From Anarhynchus alexandrinus (lineage: Eukaryota; Chordata; Aves; Charadriiformes; Charadriidae): a stretch of DNA of 64,000 bases. The notes beneath the pieces are model-generated. The model made no database searches and was not told the origin of the DNA. It was given only the letters and a program-made list of their open reading frames with translations. Of the stretch, positions 1 to 12,333 are shown one piece after another; the stretch's first letter is position 1, and every line of letters begins with the position of its first letter. The stretch is taken from the NCBI GenBank assembly GCA_008711295.1, contig VUYV01000041.1:804880-868879 (forward strand), written 5' to 3'. The translations under genes and the position numbers were made by a program.

Positions 1-104
1 TTGATATACTACAGGCAGACAAAACTTTGGCAGTTTATAAACTTTATAAAACAATCATTAATACTAAAAGCCCAAGAAAATTATAAGGACAATCTGTGTC
101 ATAC

Positions 105-249
105 CTGAAGCAAACCGTATTTGGTCTCCACATCATAAAGTTTGTATTCTTTAATGTCAGATGGTAAAGGAGAAGGTAGGTTGTCCCAGTTGCCAAGAAC
201 ATTAGCTAAACTTGCACAGACTGGTTCTGTACAAAATGCCAAGCAATCC
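105..249 (-). CDS. SCYL2: SCYL2 coding exon 3 (gene exon 4)
   Basis: Minus-strand exon with acceptor CTATAG at 250-255 and donor GTATGA just below 105. It encodes residues about 112-160, starting RDCLAFCTEPVCASLANVLG and ending GLLQ in phase 0. Positions 1-104 are the start of the next intron. Confidence 0.96.
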
Positions 250-3200
250 CTATAGAGGAAATACATAAAAACATTTCTTGTAAATAAATGTAACAAATCT
301 CTTGACGGCAAATAAAGAACCATACAAACATCACATTATGCATTACCAGAGCACTTGGTGCTACCTAAATACATGTTATATTTCAAGTTTTGAATCCTTG
401 TAAGTAATATTATACTAGAGAGAAATATGTAAGTATCTGAACTATTCAAAATTATTAGAATATAAAAATCAGCTTAAGTTATTTTATTCTCTAACATTCA
501 GACACATCACTAATGGGGCACACAATGCTTCATAAAAAGTTTTAACAAAACAATGCTTTTCTTATCCCGATCCAGGAAAATCAAACAAATCATTCTTACT
601 ATTAAAACGTGTAAAATCAGGCTTTTAAGCTGTGCCTAAAACTGTCACATCCCTGACTGAATCAATACTTAGTGTGGTCAGACAATGGTCAGAAACAAAA
701 TTAATAAAATGTAAGGTAGCACCTGAATATTCTTTTACTTTGCAAATGAACACAAAATATGAGGGCCAAACACAAATACGCTTGTTGTATGAACTGCAGT
801 TTACATGTGAAGTGACTGTTTTCTAAAATATTTTTTCTATTGTTGTCTTCAAGAAAAAATACAGGTCTTGTTTATGCATTTTCATGTTAGCAGTGTTTGA
901 AAAGCACAGATGAAGCAAACTTCCGCACATAAAGTGGACTCATCGTAACACTGTGCTTCAAAAATCCAAATTTTGAAGTCCTGAAAATAACGTATGTCTC
1001 AGTTTCACAAACTTCATGTAACATAGACAGAGTCATTCTTTATATCCACATTCTTCATACTGGTCTGTACAGAGCTGGAGGCCCTGAACAGTCATTGCAC
1101 CTCACTTCTTCATTGTTTCAAAGTTTTTTTTGAGAAAGCATTACATATTTGATAGCACACATGCCTGGTTTAAGGATGAGTAATTCATGAGAACACTAAA
1201 TACTGTATCAGTATGAACACCAAAAACTGAGTAACAGTAATCATAGAATGGTTTGGGTATATTATATATAAATCTTTATATATATAAGTTATCCTTGCAT
1301 CTTTATGTATATAAAGATATATTTTTTAATATAAAGTTATAGGCAAGAAGACAGAAGCCTAACTTTTTGTTCATTCCATAAAAACATCCCAGATGACACA
1401 ACACCTCAGCATGAACCTACCACATTGTTTTTATGTATCTCAGTAATTAACAAACTTGCTCTTTGAAGTAAAATCAGGCTGATAAAACATGCAAAGCTCT
1501 CATTACTCATCCAGATTTTAGTTCTACTTGAACTTTATCTATTGCCTTTCCGAAAGAAAAACAACTGAAAACTCAAATACATTGAATCCTGTCAGCCAAC
1601 CTGACAGAACTTCTTTGCTTGGTTTCCTCCCTACCATTCTGTTAATGCCATCCCTTTCCTGTTTCTATTAACACAACTAGGGCGATAAAACTCATTTCTG
1701 CAGTAATCACAAGGAAGAATCAGAGCACAGAAAGACAAAGTCCTTCATTTTCAATCTGACTCCAACTTTACCACAGAGCTTATACATTTAGTTACAGTTA
1801 AGGCACAGATGATAGAAAATACCTAGGGAATAGTCATTGGTTTTCATAACATAAACTCTCTCATTGTTCTTGTTTTGAGGGAATGAAGAGATGGCTGTTT
1901 ATTTTTCACTTTAGGAGCTTATTAAATAAGGACCCAAACCAGAGTAACGGAAGGATTGGGCAAATCTAATTAAAGCAACTGAATATCGCAGAAGCTGATG
2001 TCTGCCATACAGTGCAGCTTCTTTAACAGTTCCCTAACTAATATCAAAATGAACATAATAAAAAGAAAACAAGTTAAAAATAAAAGTGATGGCCAAAAAT
2101 GCATACGCTTTACGAAAAACTGCAACAGACAAAATGTCTATTAAATGAAGTAACTGGGACTCTTCATACGACTACTGTTTTTAATGGCTAGCAATGACAT
2201 TATGAGTAAACTTACAATTTGTCTTTTTTATCCTTTTCTCCAATAACAAGTTAAATATATAACAATATTGCTCATCTGTGCTGTTACTGAAATTCAACAC
2301 CAGTTTTAAGTAAACAAATTGCATTTTTTTTCACTAAATATTTAATACAGTTTTTCATTATGCATGTGAAAATGTATAAATTACAATATATGTTTATATT
2401 ATATGTAATTATATTGAATACCAATAATTTGGAGTAGAAACATTCTATTAAGAGTGGGAAAGCTACCTACACAGTAGGGTCAGAAAAGTATGGCCCTTCT
2501 TTCTACATCTACTTCAGCTGTGCAGGGACACCAAGTATCCCTTTGCCCCACGAAGGAGGAATAAAGAGTGACTTGCAAGCAGTTCAACACAACTGCATGT
2601 TACTTTGGAGACACAAAAAAAAAAGATGAGGTACAGTCAAGCCAGAAGGAGCCCATCACAGATTTCTTCAAGAATATACATTCTGGAAAGACCTGCAATT
2701 CTAAAGAAATCTTACAGCATGCCTGCACAAGGTAACACACACAAATATTCCAAGCAAATTTTTCTTCTACAAACTCCCGCCAAAACCCATTACATCAGCT
2801 TCTGGCACAGCAAGCAAATGGACAGGTTTTGTGCTACCGCTGTTTCTACCAGTAGCTGAGTGTGCCAAGTATGGAAAGAAGAACAATTGGAGCAAAGCAC
2901 AGGGCATTACTAAAAACTCACGAATGAGAACTCTAACGTAACTACACTGTTAATTTTACTCAAAATGCTTAAATTCTTCACAGGAAGAACATCAAACCTT
3001 TCTTAACATTCCAAGGTATGAATCTTAGCCTTTTCTTCTGAAGTGCAGAGTTCAGGGAAAAAATAATTACAGGTGCAGTTACTGAGTCAATTGACATTTT
3101 CTTCGCAGAAAGGGTTATCAAACATTGGAACTGGCTGCCCAGGGAAGTGGTGGAATCACCATCCCTCTGGACGTATTTAAAAGACACATAGACGTGGTGC

Positions 3201-6200
3201 TTAGGGACACAGTTTAGTAGTGGTTTTGGCAGTGTTAGGTTGATGGTTGGACTCGAGGATCTTAAAGGTCCCTTCCAACCTAGATGATTCTATGATTGTA
3301 TGAAATACTGTGACAATTTTAGGAAGAAGCCTGCAGTATATTCTGGGATTCACCTGCATGCACTACGACAGAGATGACCCTAGACCCCTTAGCGTCTAAT
3401 AGTTTATTTACTGTTGTAGAGTACTGAGAGCTGCTTTCAATTACCTAATTAATCTTCTTTAGACTTTTGTGAGGGGCATACTGAACCATAGCGTCAATGA
3501 CAACTTTGAGCCCTTGTTAACACGAAACGTGTTTAGTACTGGAGGAAAGATATATATGAATATGCAAGTGTCATTTAATCCAAGAGATCTTTCCCAAAGC
3601 AGGCATCACAAAGATGAAGAAGCATTCCTACAGTATTCTCAGCTCCTAGAAGCCAGTACATTTGGAAAAATGCAGGTTAACAGAATCAAAAACGTAGAAG
3701 TTTGAAAAGTAATGTACATGAATCTTTATTAGACTACCATTTAGAAAAACTACTTTGGAAAAAAAACTCTAAAACCTTCAAGATCTTACTCAATAGGATC
3801 AGGATCAGCTTTCTATTTTAACATGAAACCTTTATTTTATTTGTTAGATTTTAGTGTGCTGTTATCACTACAGTTGAACAATAAATCTGTAAGACTAATC
3901 CATTATTGTGCCTAGTGACCAACCCTACATAAATCAAATTACCACTACCAAAATACACTGAATTTTGTCTCCCTTGATTGGCATTTGAGGACCTTTTAAA
4001 CACGTATGTGGCCACAACACACACACCAAAAATCTCCAATCTCACACGCACTAAGCACATACATCTCATAAATGGAACAAACGTATGAACAACCTTTTGA
4101 AAGAAAACAATTTTTAAGAGCGTTCTTTAAAAGCAAAGTTAATTGAACTACAAAAATTTCATGGTCTAAGGGTCATGTGCAGCCTTATAGCTGCAAATGG
4201 ACTACAATCATGCAATAGATCATTAATTAGATGCACTAGATTCACATCAGAAATGCATCCTATGGCTTGTGGCAAAAAAAACCCACCTGAGGGTGGGGCG
4301 AATACTATTCTCACATGAGTAAATACAGTAAACTTGAATCTCATCAGATGCATGTGTTGAATGTTCCAGATATTTTACGTCCAATAACAAAAGAATGACT
4401 AAGAAAGTCTGTTCTCAACTTTACTACAGCTTACCTGGATTCCTCCAATGGATGTTGAACTGTTAGTAGTCGAGGGTGTCGAAGCCTGGTTAGCTGTTGA
4501 ACACCTCGTTTTAAAGAATCAATAATCTGATCCTTTTCAAATTTTTGATACTTGTCTATTAGCTTCTTATCAAAGACAAAAACAGCCACTTCCTAGAAAT
4601 AAGCAATAAAATGCACTCGGTATATAACAGCCAAAAACAAGCCTATACACAATTACATACACACACACACAATTTTTTTGAAGCAACAGTACAATCCCAC
4701 CAATGCAATAAGTATTTCAATGTATATTGTCCTATACTTTGTCCCAGTCATAATCACACAGTTTACTGTATATAACCTCTAGAATATATATTTTAAGAGT
4801 TAAGATTTTCATAACAATTCCATAATCAACCTTTATTTTTATATGCAGAATGCCATATCAATAATTTAATATCTTAATATCTTTGTAAGCTCCTTAGCTT
4901 ACAAACAGTAATATGTAAACTATAACCACTGGCTACACAGTGACAAAGCAGCAGATCCACAGGACAGAAATCAGCTTGATTTTAAGTAGATGAAAGCATT
5001 TACATCAACTATGAACAATTAAAATATTCTGAGCATATATATATTCATTTAGCATTAAATATATCAAGTGGTGCTTTATTAAATCCGACCCTGTCTCAGT
5101 GTTCTGCTCCAAACCAGTACAATCACATTAAACTAGACACTCATGAAAGATAATTTATAGTCACAGTAATCAATTAAGCTGATAAGACCATTCACACGAT
5201 AAATCATTAAGAATTTTTTAATGCTTAAACATGTGTAAAAATAAGTCCCAGAAAGGCAGTAGATGTTAAAAACAAAGAAAACAGTTCTTCCAACCAACCT
5301 CTGCAAATGGAGTGGGAGAAAATTAAGACATTTATATGAAACTTTGAAATTAGAGGTAGAGGTGAAATGAAAAACTAGATTACACAACCACCTTGGAAGC
5401 CAGTAAAGAGAAATAAATCAATTGAAGAAAAAAATGAATTAAAAATTTTACCGTGAAACAGAGGGACTTTCTTATACTCCTGCAACAGCATTGTAAATAA
5501 TAATAAAGCTTAGAAACCAGTAGAAAATAATAGGAAAACACAGTTTTCAGTCCCAAGAGGAAGTCTATGCTCTTGTAGTGCACATTTTATAACCATCATT
5601 CTAATTAAAATCTGAAAGGAACAGTTATTGATTTTCTTAAAAAAAGACTTCTAGAAATAGACTATATAAAGAAAGAAATTCAGTCCAATACACAAAAAGT
5701 TGGTTTATATTTTTTAGCTGGTACCTGTTTCATTAAGCCATTAGCAGGTGAAGGTCTATAACCAACTCAGCTAAGTACACTTCCTCCTTCTCTTCCTACC
5801 AGCTCCCTGCTCCAACCCTTAAGTGTGATGGATCAAACATTAACATTGTCACAAGGCAGGGAAGAACCAGTGACAGGGGATGGAAAACATAGACTAAACC
5901 CACTATTTAAAAAATACACATTTTCCAGTACAAAGTGTGAATGTCTTGAGCAGTATGTGACCAATAACAAAATTTCAAAGTAATACAGCACTTCTGAAAG
6001 CACTTCTGTTAAATGACAAATCAAAATGATCAGAAAGCAAATATTTAAATAAATGGGACATCAGCTATGTTTTGAATATTTTATGATGGCTATAAGTAAG
6101 TTCTATTCGTGCTTGTTGCAATCCTGCATAGTTTGTGTGAAGTTTGACATAACTTCTACATATCCAAAATCTGCTCACATACAAGTATGTATTTGAAACT

Positions 6201-9200
6201 GTAGTATTCTACATATGAAAATGATTGCTACCACATTGATTTTGTACACTTAGTCATTGTGGAGTGTCAAGAATCAAAATAATTTGAGCTGACAATTTCC
6301 TTTCAATACCTTTATTTTCATGTAACAGATCTGATACAAGAAGAAAGCATACAGCCTTCTCTGTCTGCTCATGTACACTAAAATGTTAAATGTTCTGATA
6401 TTAATAATTCAAAATACCTATTCTGAAATTCAATTCCATAATCTATGTTTATTTTTATATGTAGAATGCCATATCAATAATTTAATATCTTAACCTCCAT
6501 AAGTCACCAGATATTACTTCACAGAAAAATGAAGAGATAGCTGAGTCATGGGCCATAGAACACACACTCAATGCACAAAAATTACTGAAACCATATAGGA
6601 TGCTTGGAAACATTCAAAAGCATTCATGGTTTTATGTTGTGTGAACCAAATAACCCTGTCAAATTTTGACTATGAACACATTATTTCTGTTTTCCCTTTT
6701 GTTTTAAAAGAACTGATATTCAATCCCCCAAAAGAGGGCTACTGACTGTAGCTGATAGACATTTCATTTCCTGTAATTACTCTCACAGAAACTTACTGAG
6801 ATGAAAGCCTGCAAAGGCTTTACATAGTTACTACCACAGAAAAGCTCTAGGGGAGCTTCCACTTCGGTTTTTTTTTCATTTCATAGGTCTGAAGGAAGAG
6901 TAGCTTCCTCCTGCGGATGACTACTCGTTATTTAATTCTACGGTTGTGTTGTAATTCCAACTTTGTGATACAAAAACAAATTTAATATAAAAAGACTAAA
7001 ATATATTTAAAAAAATATGACTGCTCTCCACAAAGAAAGTGGAAAAGTAGAGACAAAACCACCCTTATCTTTAATGACACAATTTTTCATTCTTAATGTG
7101 ATAAGAAGTAAACACAGCGTGCTCAACATGCTCTTGTCTCAATACTGTATACCAGGAATGCTACTACCTGGGTTAGGAAGTATGGACAAGCATGTAGGGG
7201 ACTAGACAGGACACAATACTAAGTTTAAATCTCGGTTCTGTACACAAACCTGAAACAGTCCACACCTTCTGTCTCACCTCCCACATGTTTAAGCCAAGTC
7301 AAGTGCTTTACTTCGAAGTGGTGTTAGGTAAAGCTCAGTAATGACATTGAAACAGCTGTATGTTATGATGTGTACCGTATAAATACTTGCCAGGACAAAG
7401 ACCTTCAAGAAAATACCTGTTGTTACTGCCAAGAATTTAGAATTTTTAACATGAATAAACACTGAAAAGATGAGTGTTTTATTTCTACAATGCCGTTGCC
7501 AAGGAATTACATGTCACCTGTGCAAACAGGAGTAATCATTGTCCACAACATACAAAACACAGGACATGGTTTAACTGGGCTATAATCATATTAACCCATC
7601 TAGAACGTTTTCAGACACTGAACAGAAAAGTGTAAATAAGTTCACTTTCACTGTGCTTGTGTATTTCAGGGGAATCCTGTTGACCACTGCCCCAAAAACC
7701 TGGTATTCACTAATATACCCCTTCATAAAGGTTTTTTATCCTTGTAGTTTTAATCAATAAATGCCCCAATTTCCTTTTCCCAGCTTCTTTGTGTAGTTTT
7801 CCTTTGTACGGGGTCTGGCTGAGATGGAGTTAACTTTCTTAATAGTATCCCATATGGTGCTGTGTTTTAGATTTGTGGTAAAAACAGTGTTAATAACACA
7901 CTGTTTGGTTGTTGCTGAACAGTCCTTGCACAGGGTCAAGGTTTTCTTTTTCCCACTCTACCACCGCAGCGAGTAGGCTGTGGGTAGGCAGGAGATTGGG
8001 CCAGGACATGGCCGGGACAGCCAACCTGAACTGGCCAAAGGGCTATTCCATATCATATAACATCATGCTCAGTGACAAAGACTAGGGTAGAGGAAGAAGG
8101 GAGGGTTTGCCTTCCAAGGTAGCTGTTGTTGGGAGACTAGCTTGAGCATCAGTCTACCTGTAGGACATGGTGAGCAATTTCCTTTGCTTTGCTTGTTTTT
8201 TCCCCCACTTCCTTCACCTATTAAACTGTCTTAATCTTGACCTAAGAGTTCTCTTGCTTTTCTTCTTCCTATTTTCTGCCCTGATCCTGCTGGGGGTTGG
8301 GAAGTGAGCAGCTGTGTGGGTGCTTGGTTGCTGGTCAGGGTCAAGCCACCACATCCTCCAAGTCCATTTGCAATCCTGCATTCCTTATGAAACACATGCC
8401 AGTTTGAAACACACACTGACAGTATAAAACATGTCCTTATTTACCCACATAGACACCTTTTAAACTGAACAGAATGCAAAAATCCCGCTCCTATCTTAGC
8501 CAATGCAACTGCTAAAAAGAAAAAAAAAACAAGGGGGAAGGGGGAAAGAGAGAGAGAAAAAGATTTCTCCCTAACCAGAAAAAGGCAACCAGGCAACCAA
8601 GGCATGTCACGCTTTCTGTCCTGCCCCCAAGAGGAAGGCAAGAATTCAGAAATACACTGGGTTTGTGTCAAAAAGGAAAGTATTTCTAAATTAACAACTA
8701 TAAAAGCTGTGGAAGTGTAATGATAACGGAATAGCAATACCTCTTCCTATTCATCTCACTGCATACTGAGAACGCTTATCAACAATACCCGTAAAACATT
8801 CAAGCACTATAGTGATGAATGCTACAGAAACTCAAATCCTTCTGTTTTCAATGACACTTTGAATAGTCTGGAGTAATAATGCCAGAGACTAAGCACAGAA
8901 CACCAAGAAAAAAAAACACAACACAAAATATTTAATAATTACAGTTCACCATCTATCTTGTGAAATGAATGGTGTAGCGCTCTCGTGGAAAAAACTTAAA
9001 TGTAATCAAGTCATAAACATAAAAGCTAAGAAAATTTTAAGGTAGCAGTCAGAGTGCTTGATTTTAGAAACTTTATGTTTGTTTTCCATTTCATTTTTGT
9101 TCTCTATTTTACCCATATGCACTCACACATTTTTTTAAATGAATAATCAAATGTAACTCAATACGCAAACACATGATGTTTTACCAAAACCTCCCACTGT

Positions 9201-12200
9201 GCAAAGCAAAATAGACTCTCAACTAAAATACTGGAAAGCATTCCAGTATTACTCTGGTCTTTTGCCAGAAAAAGATTTCCCTGCAGCTTTTGGGGGGGTT
9301 ATTTTTAGAAGCTTTCCAATGTTTTTTTATAACCCTACTTTCCCAACAGTTTGTTTCAGTCATAAGGTATACAATACAATTATTTCAGTTTTAAAATTAA
9401 TTAGCCTTTAAAGTTTGAATAGTAGGAAGCTTTCACTTCAAAGCTACTGTGTGCACAGCTAAAACAACAGAAAGCTGACTTACGCACTGTTAATATATTT
9501 AGTACTACCACAATAAGTTAAACACAATTACAATAGTCTCGAAGTCAAAACCATTATCTCCTTAATTCTGCTAGTTTTTATAACTGAGCTGCCAACAAGA
9601 ACATTAAGTGACCTTACCCTATCTATTTCTTTACGATCATCACACTTTCCAAGCAGAAAAAAGGGCAAGTGACATATTACACCATAAAAAAATATAAGCG
9701 CATGTAGACTAAGTTAAATAATCCAAGATAAGCAGAAATACACACTGTAAAATTAGCAATATGTTACTTCACGTATACACGTATAACCAAAAAGACTCAT
9801 AAATCTTTCAAACAAACAGCAGCAAATCAGCTATCAAATAGCACCAGACAAACATATGCACACAGTAAGTAATTTCCTCACATTCTGTTAGGTTGTTATT
9901 CAATCACCTACAAAGTAAGAAAGAAAAGACAAGACACATTAAAAAAAAACCAAAAGAACAAAAACATAAACATTCAGAAATCCAGAAAAAACAGCAAGGC
10001 AGGAACCAGGCAGAACTCTGAAAAGAGGAATAAAATCATACGTATCTACTGTCAAGAGAGATGGAATATTTGTAACTGTCTTAAAATAAGAACCAAATGA
10101 ATCCATATTTGAATCTTAACTTCAACTGACCAACTTCTGTAAGACTGCTGACTTTGATATGACCTGGGAACAAAAATTTTTGATCAGCTCTACTGCTGTA
10201 ATGCTAAAACTCCAAATGTAGCTATTTTATCTGGCTACAGTGACTTAAATTATTACTTGTGTTGTTGTAAAGTGACAACAGGGCAATTAAGCCCTTACAT
10301 CCTGCTTGTCTGATTACAATACACGTTACTGTAAAAAAAGCTAAGTGCATGTAGCTTCGAATTAGATATACACACTTGCAATACAGCCAATATGTGCATA
10401 GTGACTGCTACCATATGGAAAATGACAGCCAGCCAGTTCCGTATTGCCCGGCCAACATTTAAAATGTACATGCAAAAGAAATAATGTTAAAGAACAGATA
10501 TATTGCAATACAACGCAACATAAACTGTTTGTATTGCTGCGTAGTTTTATTTTGCAATGTCAAACTGAATGTTGACATGATGTTACCTAACTATTATATT
10601 AATAATGAATGGTAATTGCATGTGAAATCAGCAGCCATCTAAAATTCCTTGCAGTACAACTGCTGCTGTATTTTTAATGACTAATGAGGGCATACAAATG
10701 TACAGATGTTAGTCAGGATTTACAGAAACACTGCAGAATCACATGTGGTAACACCTGATCTAAAAGTCTGCAAAATCAGTGGTCAGAACACTCATTCAAA
10801 CCTTGAAGAACATGATTAACAGGAACCAAGTTACACACGCTCTGTCAATCAGGCAGTGAAAGAAACTAGCTAAAACACTCCAGACCTTAAAGCTACACCT
10901 GCTACAGGTCAAATGCTTACTGGGCACAGACTATTCAATGTTATCATTTCTTTGTACAGTTGAATAAGACCAAAAAAATACCCCAATTGGTAGGCTGGGT
11001 AAATTCAGTTAATACTAGATGTATAGAGTTCTGCAACAGCTAGGCAGATGCTTGAGAATATGGCAAAAGTACCTGCTTAACATTATTCTGATTCTGTCAC
11101 AATCAGATCACACATTCTCCACAGATTATTTATTCTGCATAGTATATTTCTTCTCTATTTGCTACAGTTTATGTTCCTACCATCTAACAGACTGTATACA
11201 TATTTTCCAAAGTTATTCCTTTGTGTCCATTTCTTTTTGGTACATCTTTAGCAAGCTGATTCAATGTCTAAGTGACCTCACATCACTCCAGCATCAAGTT
11301 TAACTGAAGGCCATAACTTGCAAACACTTCTATTTACTCGTTGAGAATTCTGTTATTTCCTTTCTAAGTTTGAAATAAGACTTTTCACATTTCTCCAGTA
11401 CAACAAAATAATTGTCTATAATAACAGTTCTTAAACTCTGTTTCTGGCAAACCTTCTTCCAAAGTCACAATCCCACTTTCATTTACACACGTGACTTCCA
11501 GTGACTTAAAAGTTTATATGCTAGTGCTCTAAACCCTAATACTTTAAAGAAACTAGAAGGGAACAATAATGATCTGAAAGCAGCACAGGGAAGGCACAAC
11601 TCATTTCCTCCACAGCCGCCTCCTCTATCCCATGCCTTCCTGTTACTCTATCTCATGACTTAACATTTCTAACCCCTTGATTTCTGTACAGCAGCTGAGC
11701 AAAAAAACTAGTCTTTCTTCCCCGACAGCAAAAGATGGCATACTTCATGATTATTTTAAACTGTAAAATGCCAGTACTACTGCCAAAAAAAAGCTGCAAG
11801 ATAAAACAAATTGGGGAACTGATCCACGTTAAAACAAACTTCTTTCTTCTCGTCAGATCACTTTTAACTCAGATTAATTCTTGGTCTTGGTCTCAAATTG
11901 TATGCTATGAATGCAGAACCACTTCTTTCTCCACCACTGAAGGCTTAAAGCAATTATCACCTATGTAGCTAAGAACATTATATTTAAATAATGTTCTTTG
12001 TTTCATTTTATTTACCTTTAGCATTAGACTACCCAGTTGGATTTTGTTTTTAAAAACCACCTACCAACTGCTATTTATCAGTCTGTTATCTAATGCTTAT
12101 AAACTTAGGTTTTTACTTGACAACCCACCTGTTTTGTTGATTTTTTAGTTCCATTAAAGATCTTCCAAGCAAGACCATTACCACCACTGGCAATATGTCG

Positions 12201-12305
12201 GCCAACATCAAATTCCCTGGTAACAGGATTTCCCATGACTGCACTGGTGACATCAGCCGTTACCTTTGTAACGGTACTCTTCAATTTATTCAGCATGGAC
12301 TCCAT
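105..12305 (-). CDS. SCYL2: SCYL2, N-terminal 160 residues (partial gene, 3 coding exons)
   Basis: SCY1-like pseudokinase 2 (CVAK104), known to act on clathrin-coated vesicles at the trans-Golgi network and endosomes. Coding exons in transcript order are 12305-12129, 4592-4435 and 249-105 (177, 158 and 145 nt), joined in phase to give 160 residues with no stop. The protein begins MESMLNKLKSTVTKVTADVT, the family's N-terminus. A kinase-fold glycine-loop region (HIASGGNGLAWKIF, about residues 37-50) follows. The next exon opens EVAVFVFDKK, where the usual VAIK lysine motif is altered, consistent with a pseudokinase. The third ends in YDVETKYGLLQ. The family protein is about 930 residues, so the rest of the kinase-like domain, the HEAT repeats and the clathrin-binding tail lie beyond the left edge. 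The start has a good context (ACAATGG). A noncoding leader exon ends at 17202. No damage is visible in this part. Confidence 0.96.
1239..1258 (-). repeat. CR1 3'-terminal fragment (20 bp)
   Basis: The plus strand reads AATCATAGAATGGTTTGGGT, which is the complement of the avian CR1 3' end. It is followed at once by an AT-rich tract rather than by the expected CR1 body. It is probably a fossil remnant or a very short insertion; a chance match is possible. Confidence 0.5.
1272..1318. repeat. AT-rich imperfect inverted repeat
   Basis: The arms at 1272-1288 and 1301-1318 are complementary apart from one insertion and a mismatch, with a 12-nt loop. The sequence is made almost wholly of CTTTATATAT-type units, so replication slippage is as likely an origin as a mobile element. 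Confidence 0.5.
3098..3302 (+). mobile_element. CR1 LINE 3' fragment
   Basis: The sequence runs from the end of the reverse-transcriptase ORF (a frame resembling HWNRLPREV at about 3121-3150) through the 3'UTR to the terminal GATTCTATGATT motif. It is 5'-truncated, as most CR1 copies are, and lies antisense to SCYL2. Confidence 0.92.
4435..4592 (-). CDS. SCYL2: SCYL2 coding exon 2 (gene exon 3)
   Basis: 158-nt minus-strand exon with acceptor TTTCTAG and donor GTAAGC. It encodes residues 60-112, including EVAVFVFDKKLIDKYQKF and the HPRLLTVQHPLEES segment that corresponds to kinase N-lobe strands and helix C. It is too frame-restricted to appear as a long open frame by itself; it was found by similarity to the family and by splice phase. 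Confidence 0.96.
4815..4877 (+). repeat. 63-bp dispersed direct repeat, copy 1
   Basis: Starts CAATTCCATAATC and ends AATATCTTAA. It matches 6431-6493 at 59 of 63 positions without gaps, by eye. The flanks of the two copies do not match. Confidence 0.85.
6431..6493 (+). repeat. 63-bp dispersed direct repeat, copy 2
   Basis: Second copy, same orientation, 1.6 kb from the first. Three of the four differences cluster at 6444-6447 (TATG against AACC in copy 1); the other is one C/T change. Confidence 0.85.
7805..8353 (+). mobile_element. Solo LTR of an avian endogenous retrovirus (ERVL-like)
   Basis: About 549 bp, starting TG and ending CA. It has the layout I know from a common neoavian LTR family: an opening GAGATGGAGTTAA region, a middle block with CATATCATATAACATCATGC, a polyadenylation-type ATTAAA region near 8219, and a terminal GCTTGGTTGCTGGTCAGGG stretch. 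Flanking pentamers TCCTT (7800-7804) and TCCTC (8354-8358) match at 4 of 5, consistent with a 5-bp target duplication. No internal retroviral genes are present, so this is a solo LTR. The family name is not assigned. Confidence 0.85.
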
Positions 12306-12333
12306 TGTCTCAACTGTAGACCAATGTATTATC
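12129..12333 (-). CDS. SCYL2: SCYL2 first coding exon (gene exon 2) with 28 nt of 5'UTR
   Basis: The acceptor TTTGTAG ends at 12334. The ATG is at 12305-12303 and the donor GTGGGT follows 12129. It encodes residues 1-59 (MESMLNKLKS to TKKSTKQ) in phase 0. The reading frame stays open upstream of the ATG, but that sequence is 5'UTR and intron, so the conserved MESM start is chosen. Confidence 0.96.

Larger units (their letters stand above)
250..4434 (-). other. SCYL2 intron 3
   Basis: AT-rich intron with no further exon that I can recognise. It contains a 20-base CR1 3' terminus at 1239-1258, an AT-rich imperfect hairpin at 1272-1318 and a 5'-truncated CR1 at about 3098-3302. The short open frames in it look like chance. 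Confidence 0.85.
4593..12128 (-). other. SCYL2 intron 2
   Basis: A 7.5-kb intron containing a 63-bp direct duplication (4815-4877 and 6431-6493), a short CA repeat near 4661-4672 and a solo LTR at 7805-8353. No exon or RNA gene is recognisable in the remainder. Confidence 0.85.
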
